64,000 nucleotides of DNA from Rodentibacter abscessus. Lineage in GTDB: Bacteria; Pseudomonadota; Gammaproteobacteria; Enterobacterales; Pasteurellaceae. The DNA lies in contig NZ_AP038785.1 in assembly GCF_047160095.1 (NCBI RefSeq), positions 2,108,001-2,172,000 of the forward strand. The letters are read 5' to 3'. The translations under genes were made by a program, and so were the position numbers. Shown here piece after piece: positions 44,597 to 53,773 of the stretch. The number at the start of each line of letters is the position of its first letter. Within the stretch, counting starts at the first letter, position 1. The notes under the pieces were generated by a model, which saw only the letters and a list, made by a program, of their open reading frames with translations, did no database searches and was not told where the DNA came from.

Positions 44597-45907
44597 TTAC
44601 GGGCAGGGTTTACTTACCATAATTTCAATTACTTGACGATCGATATGTTGCATACTTTTGGAAGCGATTGCGCATAGATTATCAATGCTACGATCGAGAT
44701 CGTGTTCAACAATGCCTTCGTTACCTGTTACACAGGTTTCGTCCATTGCCATTAGGACGGATTTATAACCTGAAGCGACACTGGTGGAAACTTTCATTGC
44801 GCAACTATTTGCCGCGCCATCACAGATGATGCCGCTAATGTCACCGATCATACTGCAAATACCCATACTGGCGGTTTTAAATTTACCCGTGAGCAAATAA
44901 GAAATGCCTGCACAACTTCCCATTGAGGCGGTGGTGACGGCACAAAGTGCGGATAATTTGGGTAATTTACTGTGAATATAAATCGCCATTAAATGGGATA
45001 AAAATAAAGCACGAAGGCGTTTTTCTTCATCGACTTTTAAATAATCCGATACCACCACAACCGGCATTGTTGCGGCAATTCCTTGATTTCCGGATCCGGA
45101 ATTACTCATCGCGGGCAATGTTGCGCCTCCCATTCTGGCATCTGATGCTGCGGTAGTTTCGATCATAATTTTGCTGAGTAAATCGTCAGAGATTAAGCCG
45201 CTGCCGACTTGTTTGCGCAAGGTTCTGCCGATGTGTAAACCATAATTTTCGCGTAAACCTTCGTTAGAAAGGGCACGATTAAGTTCGGCTGCTTGTCTGA
45301 TAAAGCGAATTTTCTCTAACGCCACTTGGCAGGAAAAATCAAAAATTTCGCGTGCAGTAACCTGTTTGAAAATATCGTAAGGATCGCAATCGGTGCATTC
45401 ATTTACCGTTTTTTCAAATAACACTTCACCATTTTTTTCAATCAAAATGATATTAGTGTGCTGATCTTGAATGGCGACTTTTACCCAATCATTACCGGCA
45501 AATAATACCGCTTCGGAATACAAAATATGCTCGGTCGGATAAATATCCACAGAAATGCATTTTTGCTCCAGCATTGCTTTGGCATTTGAGACTTGTTCCG
45601 CAGTGATATGTTTTAATACTTGTAAACCGCCATCGGGATCGCCACCTAATGCCCCAATCGCCGCAGCAATCGGCAAGCCGACCATACCCGTTCCCGGTAC
45701 GGCGACGCCTAAACCGTTTTTCATTAAATTGGGTGAAACTTTCGCTTCAATTTTGGTCGGTGTTTTACCCAAATATTTCGCTGCCGTAGCAGAAGCCAAT
45801 GCAAGGGAGATAGGTTCGGTACAACCTAATGCCGGCACAACATCACGCTCGACAATGTGAAGTAACGGTTCTTCGATTTCTTTTAGTCTTTCTTGGTTCA
45901 TTATCAT
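44597..45907 (-). CDS. UPF0597 / L-cysteine desulfidase family protein
   Basis: This 436-residue protein belongs to the UPF0597 (YhaM/CyuA, serine dehydratase-alpha-like) family, with the N-terminal GCTEPISLALA block and a C-terminal cluster of cysteines (CAGISY, SMGICSMIGDISGIICDGAANSCAMK) suited to an iron-sulfur centre. Characterised relatives degrade L-cysteine to sulfide, ammonia and pyruvate. Two ATGs lie close together (45907 and 45901) and no strong ribosome site decides. It is the homologue of H. influenzae HI0855, which also borders polA. It starts 21 bp downstream of the polA stop, so cotranscription is not excluded. Confidence 0.85.
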   Translation of the reverse strand: MIMNQERLKEIEEPLLHIVERDVVPALGCTEPISLALASATAAKYLGKTPTKIEAKVSPNLMKNGLGVAVPGTGMVGLPIAAAIGALGGDPDGGLQVLKHITAEQVSNAKAMLEQKCISVDIYPTEHILYSEAVLFAGNDWVKVAIQDQHTNIILIEKNGEVLFEKTVNECTDCDPYDIFKQVTAREIFDFSCQVALEKIRFIRQAAELNRALSNEGLRENYGLHIGRTLRKQVGSGLISDDLLSKIMIETTAASDARMGGATLPAMSNSGSGNQGIAATMPVVVVSDYLKVDEEKRLRALFLSHLMAIYIHSKLPKLSALCAVTTASMGSCAGISYLLTGKFKTASMGICSMIGDISGIICDGAANSCAMKVSTSVASGYKSVLMAMDETCVTGNEGIVEHDLDRSIDNLCAIASKSMQHIDRQVIEIMVSKPCP

Positions 45908-45928
45908 CTTTTTTCGTTTGTTAACCGA

Positions 45929-48721
45929 TTAATGGGCTTCATCCCAATTTTTGCCCACGCCCACTTCTACAATTAATGGAACGACAAGATTGGCGGCAGT
46001 TTCCATATATTGCTTAATTAGCGGACGGAAAAACTCGACTTTTTCCGACCGCACTTCAAATACTAATTCATCATGTACCTGCATAATCATTTCAATATCG
46101 GGATCATTGCGTACAAATTCGTCTAATTTAATCATCGCCCGTTTGATAATATCCGCAGCGGTTCCCTGCATTGGCGCATTAATTGCCACACGTTCCGCGC
46201 CTTTACGGCGCATACTGTTATTGGAATTAATCTCCGGTAAGTACAAACGGCGACCGAATAAGGTTTCCACATATCCCTGTGCTTTGGCTTTTTCGCGGAT
46301 GTCATTCATAAAGTGTTGCACGCCCGGGTAGCGTTGGAAATATAAATCCATATATTTTTGTGCATCCGAACGTGGAATTCCAAGCTGGCGAGAAAGTCCG
46401 AATGCGGACATACCGTAAATCAAACCGAAGTTAATAGCTTTTGCGTTACGGCGTTGTTCACTCGTTACTTCATCTTGAGGTATTCCGAAGATTTCTGCGG
46501 CAGTCGCTCGGTGAATATCTTTGCCTTGGGCAAAGGCTTGAATGAGACCTTGGTCGTTCGACAAATGCGCCATAATGCGTAATTCGATTTGGGAGTAATC
46601 TGCCGCCATAACGGAATATCCCTCACGGGCAATAAAGGCTTGGCGAATGCGGCGACCTTCCTCATTACGAATCGGAATGTTCTGCAAGTTCGGATCACTG
46701 GAAGACAAACGTCCTGTTGCGGTTACCGCCTGATGATACGAAGTATGCACACGCCCGGTTTGTGCATTTACCATTTGCGGAAGTTTATCGGTGTAGGTGG
46801 ATTTTAACTTGCTCAAGCCTCGATGCTCTACCAGCATTTTTGGTAATTCATGGCTGTAAGCGAGTTCTTCTAATACTTCTTCATTGGTTGAGGGCGCACC
46901 TTTAGGGGTTTTTTGCAGTATCGGTAAGCCGAGAGTATCAAATAGAATTTCTTGTAACTGTTTGGGGGAAGCAAGATTAAATTTTTGTCCCGCCAGTTCG
47001 TAGGCTTGTTCTTCAAGTGCGGTCAATCTGGCGGCAATTTCTTTAGATTGCATAAAGAGTGCATCACTGTCAATCAACACGCCGGTGCGTTCCATACGGG
47101 AAAGCACGCTTAATAATGGTAATTCCATTTCTTCAAAGAGAGTTACAAGGCTTGGTTCTTCTTGTAATTTTGTCCATAAAGCCTGTTGTAATTTCATTGT
47201 GACATCCGCATCTTCAGCTGCATATTCGGCGGATTGTTCTAATGGAATTTGATTGAACGTAAGCTGATTTTTACCTTTGCCGGCGATGTCTTCAAACCGA
47301 ATAGTTTGATGCCCTAAATAGCGTTTGGCAAGATCATCCATATTGTGGCGACCTGTGCTATTTAGCACGTAAGATTCAAGCATCGTATCAAATGCTACAC
47401 CTTGTACTTCAATACCGTTACGCGCCAAAATAGTGAGATCGTATTTGATATTTTGCCCCACTTTTTTGATGTCGGTATTTTCCAAAATCGGTTTTAAGGC
47501 TGAAAGTGCGGTTGTTTTTTCTAACGTTTTCGGTGCGCCGAGATAATCTAATTGTAGCGGTAAATAAGCGGCTTCGCCATTTTCTAAGGCAAAAGAAAGC
47601 CCGACTAAGTTTGCCGACATATAATCCAGACTATCGGTTTCCGTATCCAAAGCAATAAGGTTGGCTTGTGAAAGTTTTTCAACCCAGCGGTGAAGATCCG
47701 CTTCGGTGAGTAAGGTTTCGTATCGGCTGCGATCAATTTGAATTTCAGGTAAATTTTCAACCGCACTTGTCGTTGCCGAGGTAGCTTGATAGGCATTAAT
47801 TTTTACCGGTTGCTCCGAGCTTTTCGTGATAGAATCTTTCCCGTTCATCACTTCGTTTAACCAACGCTTAAATTCATAGCGGGCGAAATATTCGGTGAGT
47901 TGATCATTTTGGCTTTCACCGAGCAACAATTCTTCCGGTGTAATATCGAGTTCCACATCGGTTTTAATGGTGGCAAGGGTGTAAGACAAGTCCGCCATCG
48001 TTTTTTGGGCAAATAATTTTTCGCCTAATTTTTTCGCTCCGCGGATGGGTAAATCCGCCACTTTTTCAAGATTGGCATAAATTTCCGCCATATTGCCGAT
48101 ACCCTGTAAAAGTCCCAATGCGGTTTTTTCACCTACGCCTGCAACCCCCGGAATGTTATCAACGCTATCGCCCATCAGCGCAAGGTAATCAATAATGAGT
48201 TCCGGTGGAATGCCGTATTTTTCGATTACGGCTTCACGATCAAGTAAGCTGTTATTCATCGTGTTGATAAGCATAATGTTATCATCGACTAACTGAGCCA
48301 TATCTTTATCACCGGTGCTAATCAGCACTTTTTTGCCGACTTGTGAGGCTTGCACGGCAAGCGTGCCGATAACATCGTCCGCTTCCACGCCTTCTACGAC
48401 TAAAAGCGGAATGCCGAGTGCGCGGATAATATCGTGTAAAGGTTGTATTTGTTTACGCAGATCATCGGGCATCGGTGGACGGTGAGATTTATATTGTTCA
48501 AATATTTCATCACGAAACGTTTTCCCTTTGGCATCAAATACGACGGCAATATGGCTGGGTTGTACCTGTGAGATCAGGCTTTTGAGCATATTTAACACAC
48601 CGTACATCGCACCGGTAGGTTCTCCCACCGAATTGGTTAACGGAGGAAATGCGTGAAATGCGCGGTATAAATAAGAAGAGCCATCCACTAATACCAGCGG
48701 GTTTGCTGCGATTTGTGCCAT
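45929..48721 (-). CDS. polA: DNA polymerase I
   Basis: This 930-residue enzyme has a 5'-3' exonuclease domain (about 1-290, VFDAKGKTFRDEIF and IDYLALMGDSVDNIPG), a proofreading 3'-5' exonuclease domain (about 325-520, ALDTETDSLDYM), and the polymerase domain (about 525-930) with DYSQIELRIMAH and VHDELVFEV. All key acidic residues are visible. Length matches E. coli (928). It removes RNA primers and fills gaps in replication and repair. Confidence 0.98.
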   Translation of the reverse strand: MAQIAANPLVLVDGSSYLYRAFHAFPPLTNSVGEPTGAMYGVLNMLKSLISQVQPSHIAVVFDAKGKTFRDEIFEQYKSHRPPMPDDLRKQIQPLHDIIRALGIPLLVVEGVEADDVIGTLAVQASQVGKKVLISTGDKDMAQLVDDNIMLINTMNNSLLDREAVIEKYGIPPELIIDYLALMGDSVDNIPGVAGVGEKTALGLLQGIGNMAEIYANLEKVADLPIRGAKKLGEKLFAQKTMADLSYTLATIKTDVELDITPEELLLGESQNDQLTEYFARYEFKRWLNEVMNGKDSITKSSEQPVKINAYQATSATTSAVENLPEIQIDRSRYETLLTEADLHRWVEKLSQANLIALDTETDSLDYMSANLVGLSFALENGEAAYLPLQLDYLGAPKTLEKTTALSALKPILENTDIKKVGQNIKYDLTILARNGIEVQGVAFDTMLESYVLNSTGRHNMDDLAKRYLGHQTIRFEDIAGKGKNQLTFNQIPLEQSAEYAAEDADVTMKLQQALWTKLQEEPSLVTLFEEMELPLLSVLSRMERTGVLIDSDALFMQSKEIAARLTALEEQAYELAGQKFNLASPKQLQEILFDTLGLPILQKTPKGAPSTNEEVLEELAYSHELPKMLVEHRGLSKLKSTYTDKLPQMVNAQTGRVHTSYHQAVTATGRLSSSDPNLQNIPIRNEEGRRIRQAFIAREGYSVMAADYSQIELRIMAHLSNDQGLIQAFAQGKDIHRATAAEIFGIPQDEVTSEQRRNAKAINFGLIYGMSAFGLSRQLGIPRSDAQKYMDLYFQRYPGVQHFMNDIREKAKAQGYVETLFGRRLYLPEINSNNSMRRKGAERVAINAPMQGTAADIIKRAMIKLDEFVRNDPDIEMIMQVHDELVFEVRSEKVEFFRPLIKQYMETAANLVVPLIVEVGVGKNWDEAH

Positions 48722-48881
48722 ATAAATCCCGTTTGAAAGTCAGAAAATGCAAGTATTATAACGTAAATTCGGATGGGGTGCGAATGGATAAAAGCTCGCC
48801 GATTGTTTGTAAAGTATATGACGAAAAACGCTGGCTATGGCATAATGCCACCCATTCAAAATGGAAGTAAAGGGAAGTACA

Positions 48882-49178
48882 ATGTCATTAAAATCGGTTG
48901 AAATTGTCGTGTTAGGGCAAGTATTACGTTTAAATGTGCCTCATGAGCAAGAGGAAGCTTTGCGTCAAGCCGCATACAATTTAGACGCCTTGGTTTCCGA
49001 AATGAAGGAAAAAACAGGATTGATTCAACTTGATCGCGTGCTTTCTATTGTGGCATTGAATTTAAGTTTTGAATTGACCCAAGAAAAAAATAAAAATGCA
49101 CAGATTGAAGATGTGTTGAAAACGCGAATTCAGCAGTTGGATCATTCATTGGAGAGTGTTCGTTCAACAAGAGAATAA
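48882..49178 (+). CDS. zapA: Cell division protein ZapA
   Basis: This 98-residue protein stabilises the FtsZ ring. The N-terminal globular part (VEIVVLGQVLRLNVPHEQEEALRQAAYNLD in pieces) and a C-terminal coiled coil (about 60-98) are typical. I start at the ATG at 48882, preceded by AGGGA; the longer frame to 48861 lacks support. It precedes 6S RNA and ygfA, an arrangement also found in E. coli and H. influenzae. Confidence 0.93.
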   Translation: MSLKSVEIVVLGQVLRLNVPHEQEEALRQAAYNLDALVSEMKEKTGLIQLDRVLSIVALNLSFELTQEKNKNAQIEDVLKTRIQQLDHSLESVRSTRE

Positions 49179-49256
49179 TTTGTGCGCAAGATCACAAATT
49201 TTAGAAATTACTACTGGTAAAAAAACAGCGTTTCGGCTAGTATAAAGCCCATAAAA

Positions 49257-49465
49257 GATTTCCTGGAGTGCTCGTCAGTGGGCTATGTCCCTGAGCCGAT
49301 ACTTAAAATCTTATAAATCGGTTTCCCGTCATTGGTGTGTAGGCTTTGCCTTTATTTTTCTCCTGAAAAATAAAGGAATTAAGAAACCTGAAGATGACCT
49401 TATCGATTTCCTTGAACCGTCGGGTTCAAGGACTACCGCCCGCAACGGCACTCTGGGTCCTTCCC
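49257..49465 (+). ncRNA. ssrS: 6S RNA
   Basis: The segment starting ATTTCCTGGAGTGCTCG and ending CACTCTGGGTCCTTCCCC has the closing stem and the conserved 6S blocks (CCCTGAGCCGATACTT on the 5' side; CCTTGAACC, GGTTCAAGGACTACCGCC on the 3' side). They surround the large bubble that mimics an open promoter. 6S RNA sequesters the sigma-70 RNA polymerase in stationary phase. A TATAAA element lies upstream (about 49240). The gene lies between zapA and ygfA, as in E. coli. Ends are estimated to within a few bases. Confidence 0.93.
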
Positions 49466-49476
49466 CTTTCATTTCT

Positions 49477-50040
49477 ATGAGTATTCAACAACGTAGTCAA
49501 ATTCGTCGTCAAGTTCGTAAAACTCGTGCAAATTTAACCGCACTTCAGCAGCAACGGGCGGAACAAACCGTTACACTTCAAGCTCTTGATTTAATTCAAC
49601 AGCGTCAAGCACAGAACATCGCCCTATATCTTTCTTTTGATGGTGAAATTTCCACCCACGCCTTAATAAAAAAACTTTGGGAACAAAATAAGAGTGTGTT
49701 CTTGCCGGTATTACACCCTTTTGCCGAACATCATTTATTATTTTTACGTTATTTACCGGATACGCCTTTGGTGCAAAATCAATTTGGGATTTGGGAACCG
49801 AAACTCAATGTACAAAATGTGTTGCCGTTAAATGAGTTAGATATTTTATTCACCCCCTTGGTGGCTTTTGATAAACATGGCAATCGTCTTGGAATGGGCG
49901 GTGGCTTTTATGATCGTACGTTGCAACATTGGCAAAAAAAATCTTTTATTCCCGTGGGATTGGCGCATAGCTGTCAGCAATTTGAATCCTTACCTGTTGA
50001 ATCTTGGGATGTGCCGCTTTTTGCTATTTTGGTTGGGTAA
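49477..50040 (+). CDS. ygfA: 5-formyltetrahydrofolate cyclo-ligase
   Basis: This 187-residue protein recycles 5-formyltetrahydrofolate to methenyl-tetrahydrofolate. The family block GMGGGFYDRTL and the start QRSQIRRQVRKTRA are visible. I choose the ATG at 49477. The frame extends upstream to 49285, but that part overlaps the 6S RNA and does not look like the family. In E. coli ygfA is cotranscribed with 6S RNA. Confidence 0.93.
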   Translation: MSIQQRSQIRRQVRKTRANLTALQQQRAEQTVTLQALDLIQQRQAQNIALYLSFDGEISTHALIKKLWEQNKSVFLPVLHPFAEHHLLFLRYLPDTPLVQNQFGIWEPKLNVQNVLPLNELDILFTPLVAFDKHGNRLGMGGGFYDRTLQHWQKKSFIPVGLAHSCQQFESLPVESWDVPLFAILVG

Positions 50041-50096
50041 AATCTATCATCTTAATCAAATTGATAGGTAAAACTAAAAAATATTTCGCGTTTTCT

Positions 50097-50103
50097 CTTG
50101 AAA
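50097..50103 (+). promoter_or_regulatory. Possible heat-shock (sigma-32) -35 element before clpB
   Basis: CTTGAAA, 73 bp before the clpB start, equals the sigma-32 -35 consensus. I do not see a good CCCCAT-type -10 at the right distance, so support is weak. Confidence 0.3.
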
Positions 50104-50175
50104 TCCCCTCAAATGCTCTTACTTATTTTGTGTGAAAGGCGAAAGCCATTATGAGTCTCAAAATAAGGAAAAGGT

Positions 50176-52746
50176 ATGAATATTGAAAAATTTACCACAA
50201 AATTTCAACAAGCCTTGAGTGAAGCCCAGTCTCTCGCGCTCGGCAAAGATAATCAGTTTATTGAACCGGTGCATTTATTGACCGCACTTTTAAATCAACA
50301 AGACGGCTCTATTGCGCCGATTTTAACGGCAAGTGGTGTAAATGTCGCCTTATTGCGCAATGAATTAAGCAACGAGCTTAATAAGTTACCGCAAGTTTCT
50401 GGCAATGGAGGCGATGTACAACTTTCTCGTCAATTACTTAATTTATTAAATTTATGCGATAAGCTCGCACAACAAAACCAAGATAAATTTATTTCAAGTG
50501 AATTATTTCTGCTTGCCGCATTAGAGGAGCGTGGTTCGTTAAAGGATATTTTAACGAAGTGCGGTGCGAAAAAAGAGCAAATTTCACAGGCGATTCAACA
50601 TATTCGTGGAGGACAAAAAGTGAACGATCAAAATGCAGAAGAAAGCAGACAAGCTCTTGAGAAATATACGATTGATTTAACCGCACGTGCAGAAAGCGGA
50701 AAACTTGATCCGGTAATCGGGCGTGACGAAGAAATCCGCCGTGCGATTCAGGTTTTACAACGCCGTACAAAAAATAACCCTGTCTTAATCGGCGAGCCGG
50801 GCGTGGGAAAAACCGCCATCGTGGAAGGATTGGCGCAACGCATTGTCAATGGTGAAGTACCGGAAGGATTGAAAAATAAACGAGTTCTTTCCTTGGATAT
50901 GGGCGCATTGATTGCGGGAGCAAAATATCGCGGTGAATTTGAAGAGCGTTTGAAAGCCGTGTTGAACGAGCTTGCAAAAGAAGAAGGGCGTGTGATTTTA
51001 TTTATTGATGAAATTCACACAATGGTCGGAGCCGGCAAAACCGATGGCGCAATGGATGCCGGTAACCTATTAAAACCGAGTTTAGCGCGCGGCGAATTAC
51101 ATTGTGTGGGTGCAACAACCCTTGATGAATACCGTCAATATATTGAAAAAGATGCGGCACTTGAACGCCGTTTCCAAAAAGTGTTTGTAGATGAACCAAG
51201 CGTAGAAGATACCATTGCGATTTTGCGCGGTTTGAAAGAACGTTATGAAATCCACCATCACGTAGATATTACCGATCCGGCAATTGTGGCGGCGGCAACG
51301 CTCTCTCATCGTTATATCTCGGATCGTCAGTTACCGGATAAAGCGATTGATTTGATTGATGAAGCCGCTTCCAGTATTCGGATGGAAATTGATTCCAAAC
51401 CGGAACCGCTCGATCGTCTGGAACGCCGTATTATTCAATTAAAATTGGAGCAACAGGCACTCAAAAAAGAAGAAGACGAGGCAAGCCGTAAACGTTTGGA
51501 AATGTTAGAAAAAGAACTTTCTGATAAAGAACGTGAGTACGCAGAATTAGAAGAAGTATGGAAATCCGAAAAAGCCGCACTTTCCGGTTCACAACACATT
51601 AAACAAGAGTTAGATGCAGCGAAAACCGAAATGGAACAAGCACGCCGTGCCGGTGATTTAAGCAAAATGTCCGAATTACAATACGGTCGAATTCCGGAGT
51701 TGGAAAAACAACTTGCCCAAGCCGAAACCGGCGAAGGGAAAGAAATGACTTTGTTACGCTACCGTGTGACCGATGAAGAGATTGCCGAAGTGCTTTCTAA
51801 AGCGACCGGTATTCCGGTCTCTAAAATGATGGAAGGTGAGAAAGAAAAACTCTTACGTATGGAAGAAGAATTGCATAAACGGGTCATCGGTCAAAATGAA
51901 GCTGTAGATGCGGTGGCGAATGCGATTCGCCGTAGCCGTGCGGGGCTTTCTGATCCGAATCGTCCGATTGGTTCTTTCTTATTCTTAGGACCAACCGGCG
52001 TGGGTAAAACGGAATTATGCAAAACCTTGGCGAAATTCTTATTCGACAGTGAAGATGCGATGGTTCGTATTGATATGTCGGAGTTTATGGAAAAACACAG
52101 CGTTTCCCGCCTTGTCGGTGCGCCTCCGGGGTATGTGGGTTATGAAGAAGGCGGTTATTTAACCGAAGCGGTTCGCCGCCGTCCGTATTCCGTCATTTTG
52201 CTTGATGAAGTAGAAAAAGCACATGCCGATGTGTTCAATATTCTGTTACAAGTATTGGATGACGGTCGTTTGACGGATGGTCAAGGAAGAACCGTAGATT
52301 TCCGCAATACCGTTGTAATTATGACGTCTAACTTGGGCTCACATTTAATTCAAGAGCATCAAGGCGGAAGTTATGATGAAATGAAAGACATGGTGATGTC
52401 GGTGGTGAGCGGACACTTCCGTCCGGAATTTATCAATCGTATTGATGAAACCGTGGTGTTCCACCCGCTTGCGAAAGAAAACATTCGAGCGATTGCAGGC
52501 ATTCAGTTGGAACGTTTGGCAAAACGTATGGAAACGCGTGGTTATGAAATTGTGTTCAGCGAAGCCTTGATTAATTTTATTGGCGAAGTGGGATACGACC
52601 CGATTTACGGTGCTCGTCCGTTAAAACGTGCCATTCAACAAGAAATCGAAAACCCGTTGGCACAACAAATTCTTTCAGGGAAATTACTCCCAAGCCGCAT
52701 TGTGACGGTGGATTATGCTGATGGAAAAGTTGTGGCAAGACAATAG
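50176..52746 (+). CDS. clpB: ATP-dependent disaggregase ClpB
   Basis: This 856-residue Hsp100 protein resolves protein aggregates together with DnaK. It has the N domain (about 1-145), the first AAA+ module with Walker A GEPGVGKTAIVEG (from residue 206), the coiled-coil middle domain (about 400-525, LERRIIQLKLEQQALKKEED in pieces), and the second AAA+ module with GPTGVGKTELCKT (from residue 605). Length matches E. coli (857). It ends at a terminator made of facing uptake sequences. Confidence 0.98.
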   Translation: MNIEKFTTKFQQALSEAQSLALGKDNQFIEPVHLLTALLNQQDGSIAPILTASGVNVALLRNELSNELNKLPQVSGNGGDVQLSRQLLNLLNLCDKLAQQNQDKFISSELFLLAALEERGSLKDILTKCGAKKEQISQAIQHIRGGQKVNDQNAEESRQALEKYTIDLTARAESGKLDPVIGRDEEIRRAIQVLQRRTKNNPVLIGEPGVGKTAIVEGLAQRIVNGEVPEGLKNKRVLSLDMGALIAGAKYRGEFEERLKAVLNELAKEEGRVILFIDEIHTMVGAGKTDGAMDAGNLLKPSLARGELHCVGATTLDEYRQYIEKDAALERRFQKVFVDEPSVEDTIAILRGLKERYEIHHHVDITDPAIVAAATLSHRYISDRQLPDKAIDLIDEAASSIRMEIDSKPEPLDRLERRIIQLKLEQQALKKEEDEASRKRLEMLEKELSDKEREYAELEEVWKSEKAALSGSQHIKQELDAAKTEMEQARRAGDLSKMSELQYGRIPELEKQLAQAETGEGKEMTLLRYRVTDEEIAEVLSKATGIPVSKMMEGEKEKLLRMEEELHKRVIGQNEAVDAVANAIRRSRAGLSDPNRPIGSFLFLGPTGVGKTELCKTLAKFLFDSEDAMVRIDMSEFMEKHSVSRLVGAPPGYVGYEEGGYLTEAVRRRPYSVILLDEVEKAHADVFNILLQVLDDGRLTDGQGRTVDFRNTVVIMTSNLGSHLIQEHQGGSYDEMKDMVMSVVSGHFRPEFINRIDETVVFHPLAKENIRAIAGIQLERLAKRMETRGYEIVFSEALINFIGEVGYDPIYGARPLKRAIQQEIENPLAQQILSGKLLPSRIVTVDYADGKVVARQ

Positions 52747-52760
52747 GTTTTCTTAATACG

Positions 52761-52791
52761 AAAGTGCGGTCAATTTCGACCGCACTTTTTT
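52761..52791. terminator. Terminator built from paired uptake sequences, after clpB
   Basis: AAAGTGCGGTC and GACCGCACTTT face each other across ATTTC, followed by TTT. Confidence 0.85.
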
Positions 52792-52798
52792 GTTAATA

Positions 52799-52951
52799 CG
52801 GCATTATACATCACTTGCACAAAACAGAGTAGGGTGTGTTAGCCAAAGGCGTAACGCACCGTTCAATCCGAGTTTGGTGCGTTACGGCAAGCCTAACGCC
52901 CCCTACATTTGAATTAAAAACAGCCTTTTGTGCAAGTGATGTATAATACCG
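52799..52951. mobile_element. Dispersed palindromic element (MITE-like), copy 5
   Basis: 153 bp, with nearly perfect long terminal repeats: CGGCATTATACATCACTTGC and GCAAGTGATGTATAATACCG, extending inward to CACAAAA and TTTTGTG. Flanks are TGTTAATA (52791-52798) and TGTTAATG (52952-52959), an 8-bp duplication with one mismatch. The right duplication contains the stop codon of the glycosyltransferase gene. The interior is nearly identical to copy 2. Confidence 0.9.
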
Positions 52952-52953
52952 TG

Positions 52954-53712
52954 TTAATGTTGATCCCGTTCCCACAAATCTGCATATTTTACGAATGTGG
53001 AATGGGCGGAAAGCACGGCAAGTAAAAAGCCTTGTTTGCCATCTAAAAAACCCGCTTTAAGAATATACATTTTTACAAAACAGCTAATAGCGTGGGTGAT
53101 TCCCTGAAGTAGATTGGCTTTTTTACCTTTTGCTTGGCGTTGATCCGCCCAGGCTTTCGCATAACCTGCCGATTTCACCAAATAATGGTGAATGCTTTTA
53201 TAAGTGAAATGTTCTAAATCGCCTTTTAATCGCTCGACTTTCGTACCGTTCGGATAACAAACTTTTTCATGAACTAAGGCATCATTATAGCCGGCATAAT
53301 CCGTGCGATATAAACGCACGACATAATCGGGATACCAACCGGAGTGGCGAATTTCCCGCCCGAATACTTCGCTAACGCGTGGTAGTTCATATACGGTATT
53401 TTCGGTATTTTTTTGTACGGCTTGCTGAATGGATTCTCGCAATTCTGGAGTGATTCGTTCATCGGCATCAAGCCAAAGTACATAATCACTTGTTACGTAT
53501 TGTTGGGCAAGTTGGCGTTGTTTACCAAAGCCCTGCCAATCTGTATTTTCGTAAAATTTTGCACCATAGTTTAAGGTGATTTCTTTCGTGTTATCTGTGC
53601 TACCGGAGTCTAAAATCACGATTTCATCCACCCAACCTTTTACGGTATCAAGGCATTTTGATAAATCCTTTCCTTCATTTTTTACAATCATCGCAACGCT
53701 AATTGTTGGCAT
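52954..53712 (-). CDS. lgtF: Family 2 glycosyltransferase, LPS inner-core (LgtF-like)
   Basis: This 252-residue enzyme belongs to the GT-A family 2 group: ISVAMIVKNEGKDL at the start, ILDSGSTDNT, the metal-binding WLDADERI (DxD-like), and HEKVCYPNG further on. From memory it matches the Haemophilus protein (HI0653, LgtF) that adds glucose to the first heptose of the lipooligosaccharide, and it is adjacent to waaA in both. The exact sugar is not provable from sequence. It is divergent from waaA. Its stop lies within the target duplication of MITE copy 5. Confidence 0.85.
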   Translation of the reverse strand: MPTISVAMIVKNEGKDLSKCLDTVKGWVDEIVILDSGSTDNTKEITLNYGAKFYENTDWQGFGKQRQLAQQYVTSDYVLWLDADERITPELRESIQQAVQKNTENTVYELPRVSEVFGREIRHSGWYPDYVVRLYRTDYAGYNDALVHEKVCYPNGTKVERLKGDLEHFTYKSIHHYLVKSAGYAKAWADQRQAKGKKANLLQGITHAISCFVKMYILKAGFLDGKQGFLLAVLSAHSTFVKYADLWERDQH

Positions 53713-53773
53713 CTTTTTATCCCTTTTTTGATATACTAACCGGAATTTTTCAGAGTATAACCGAATTTTATTT

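Noticed and set aside
48784..48870. Possible 28-codon gene (MDKSSPIVCKVYDEKRW...) between polA and zapA
   Set aside because: Too short to judge, no clear ribosome site, and no family recognised.
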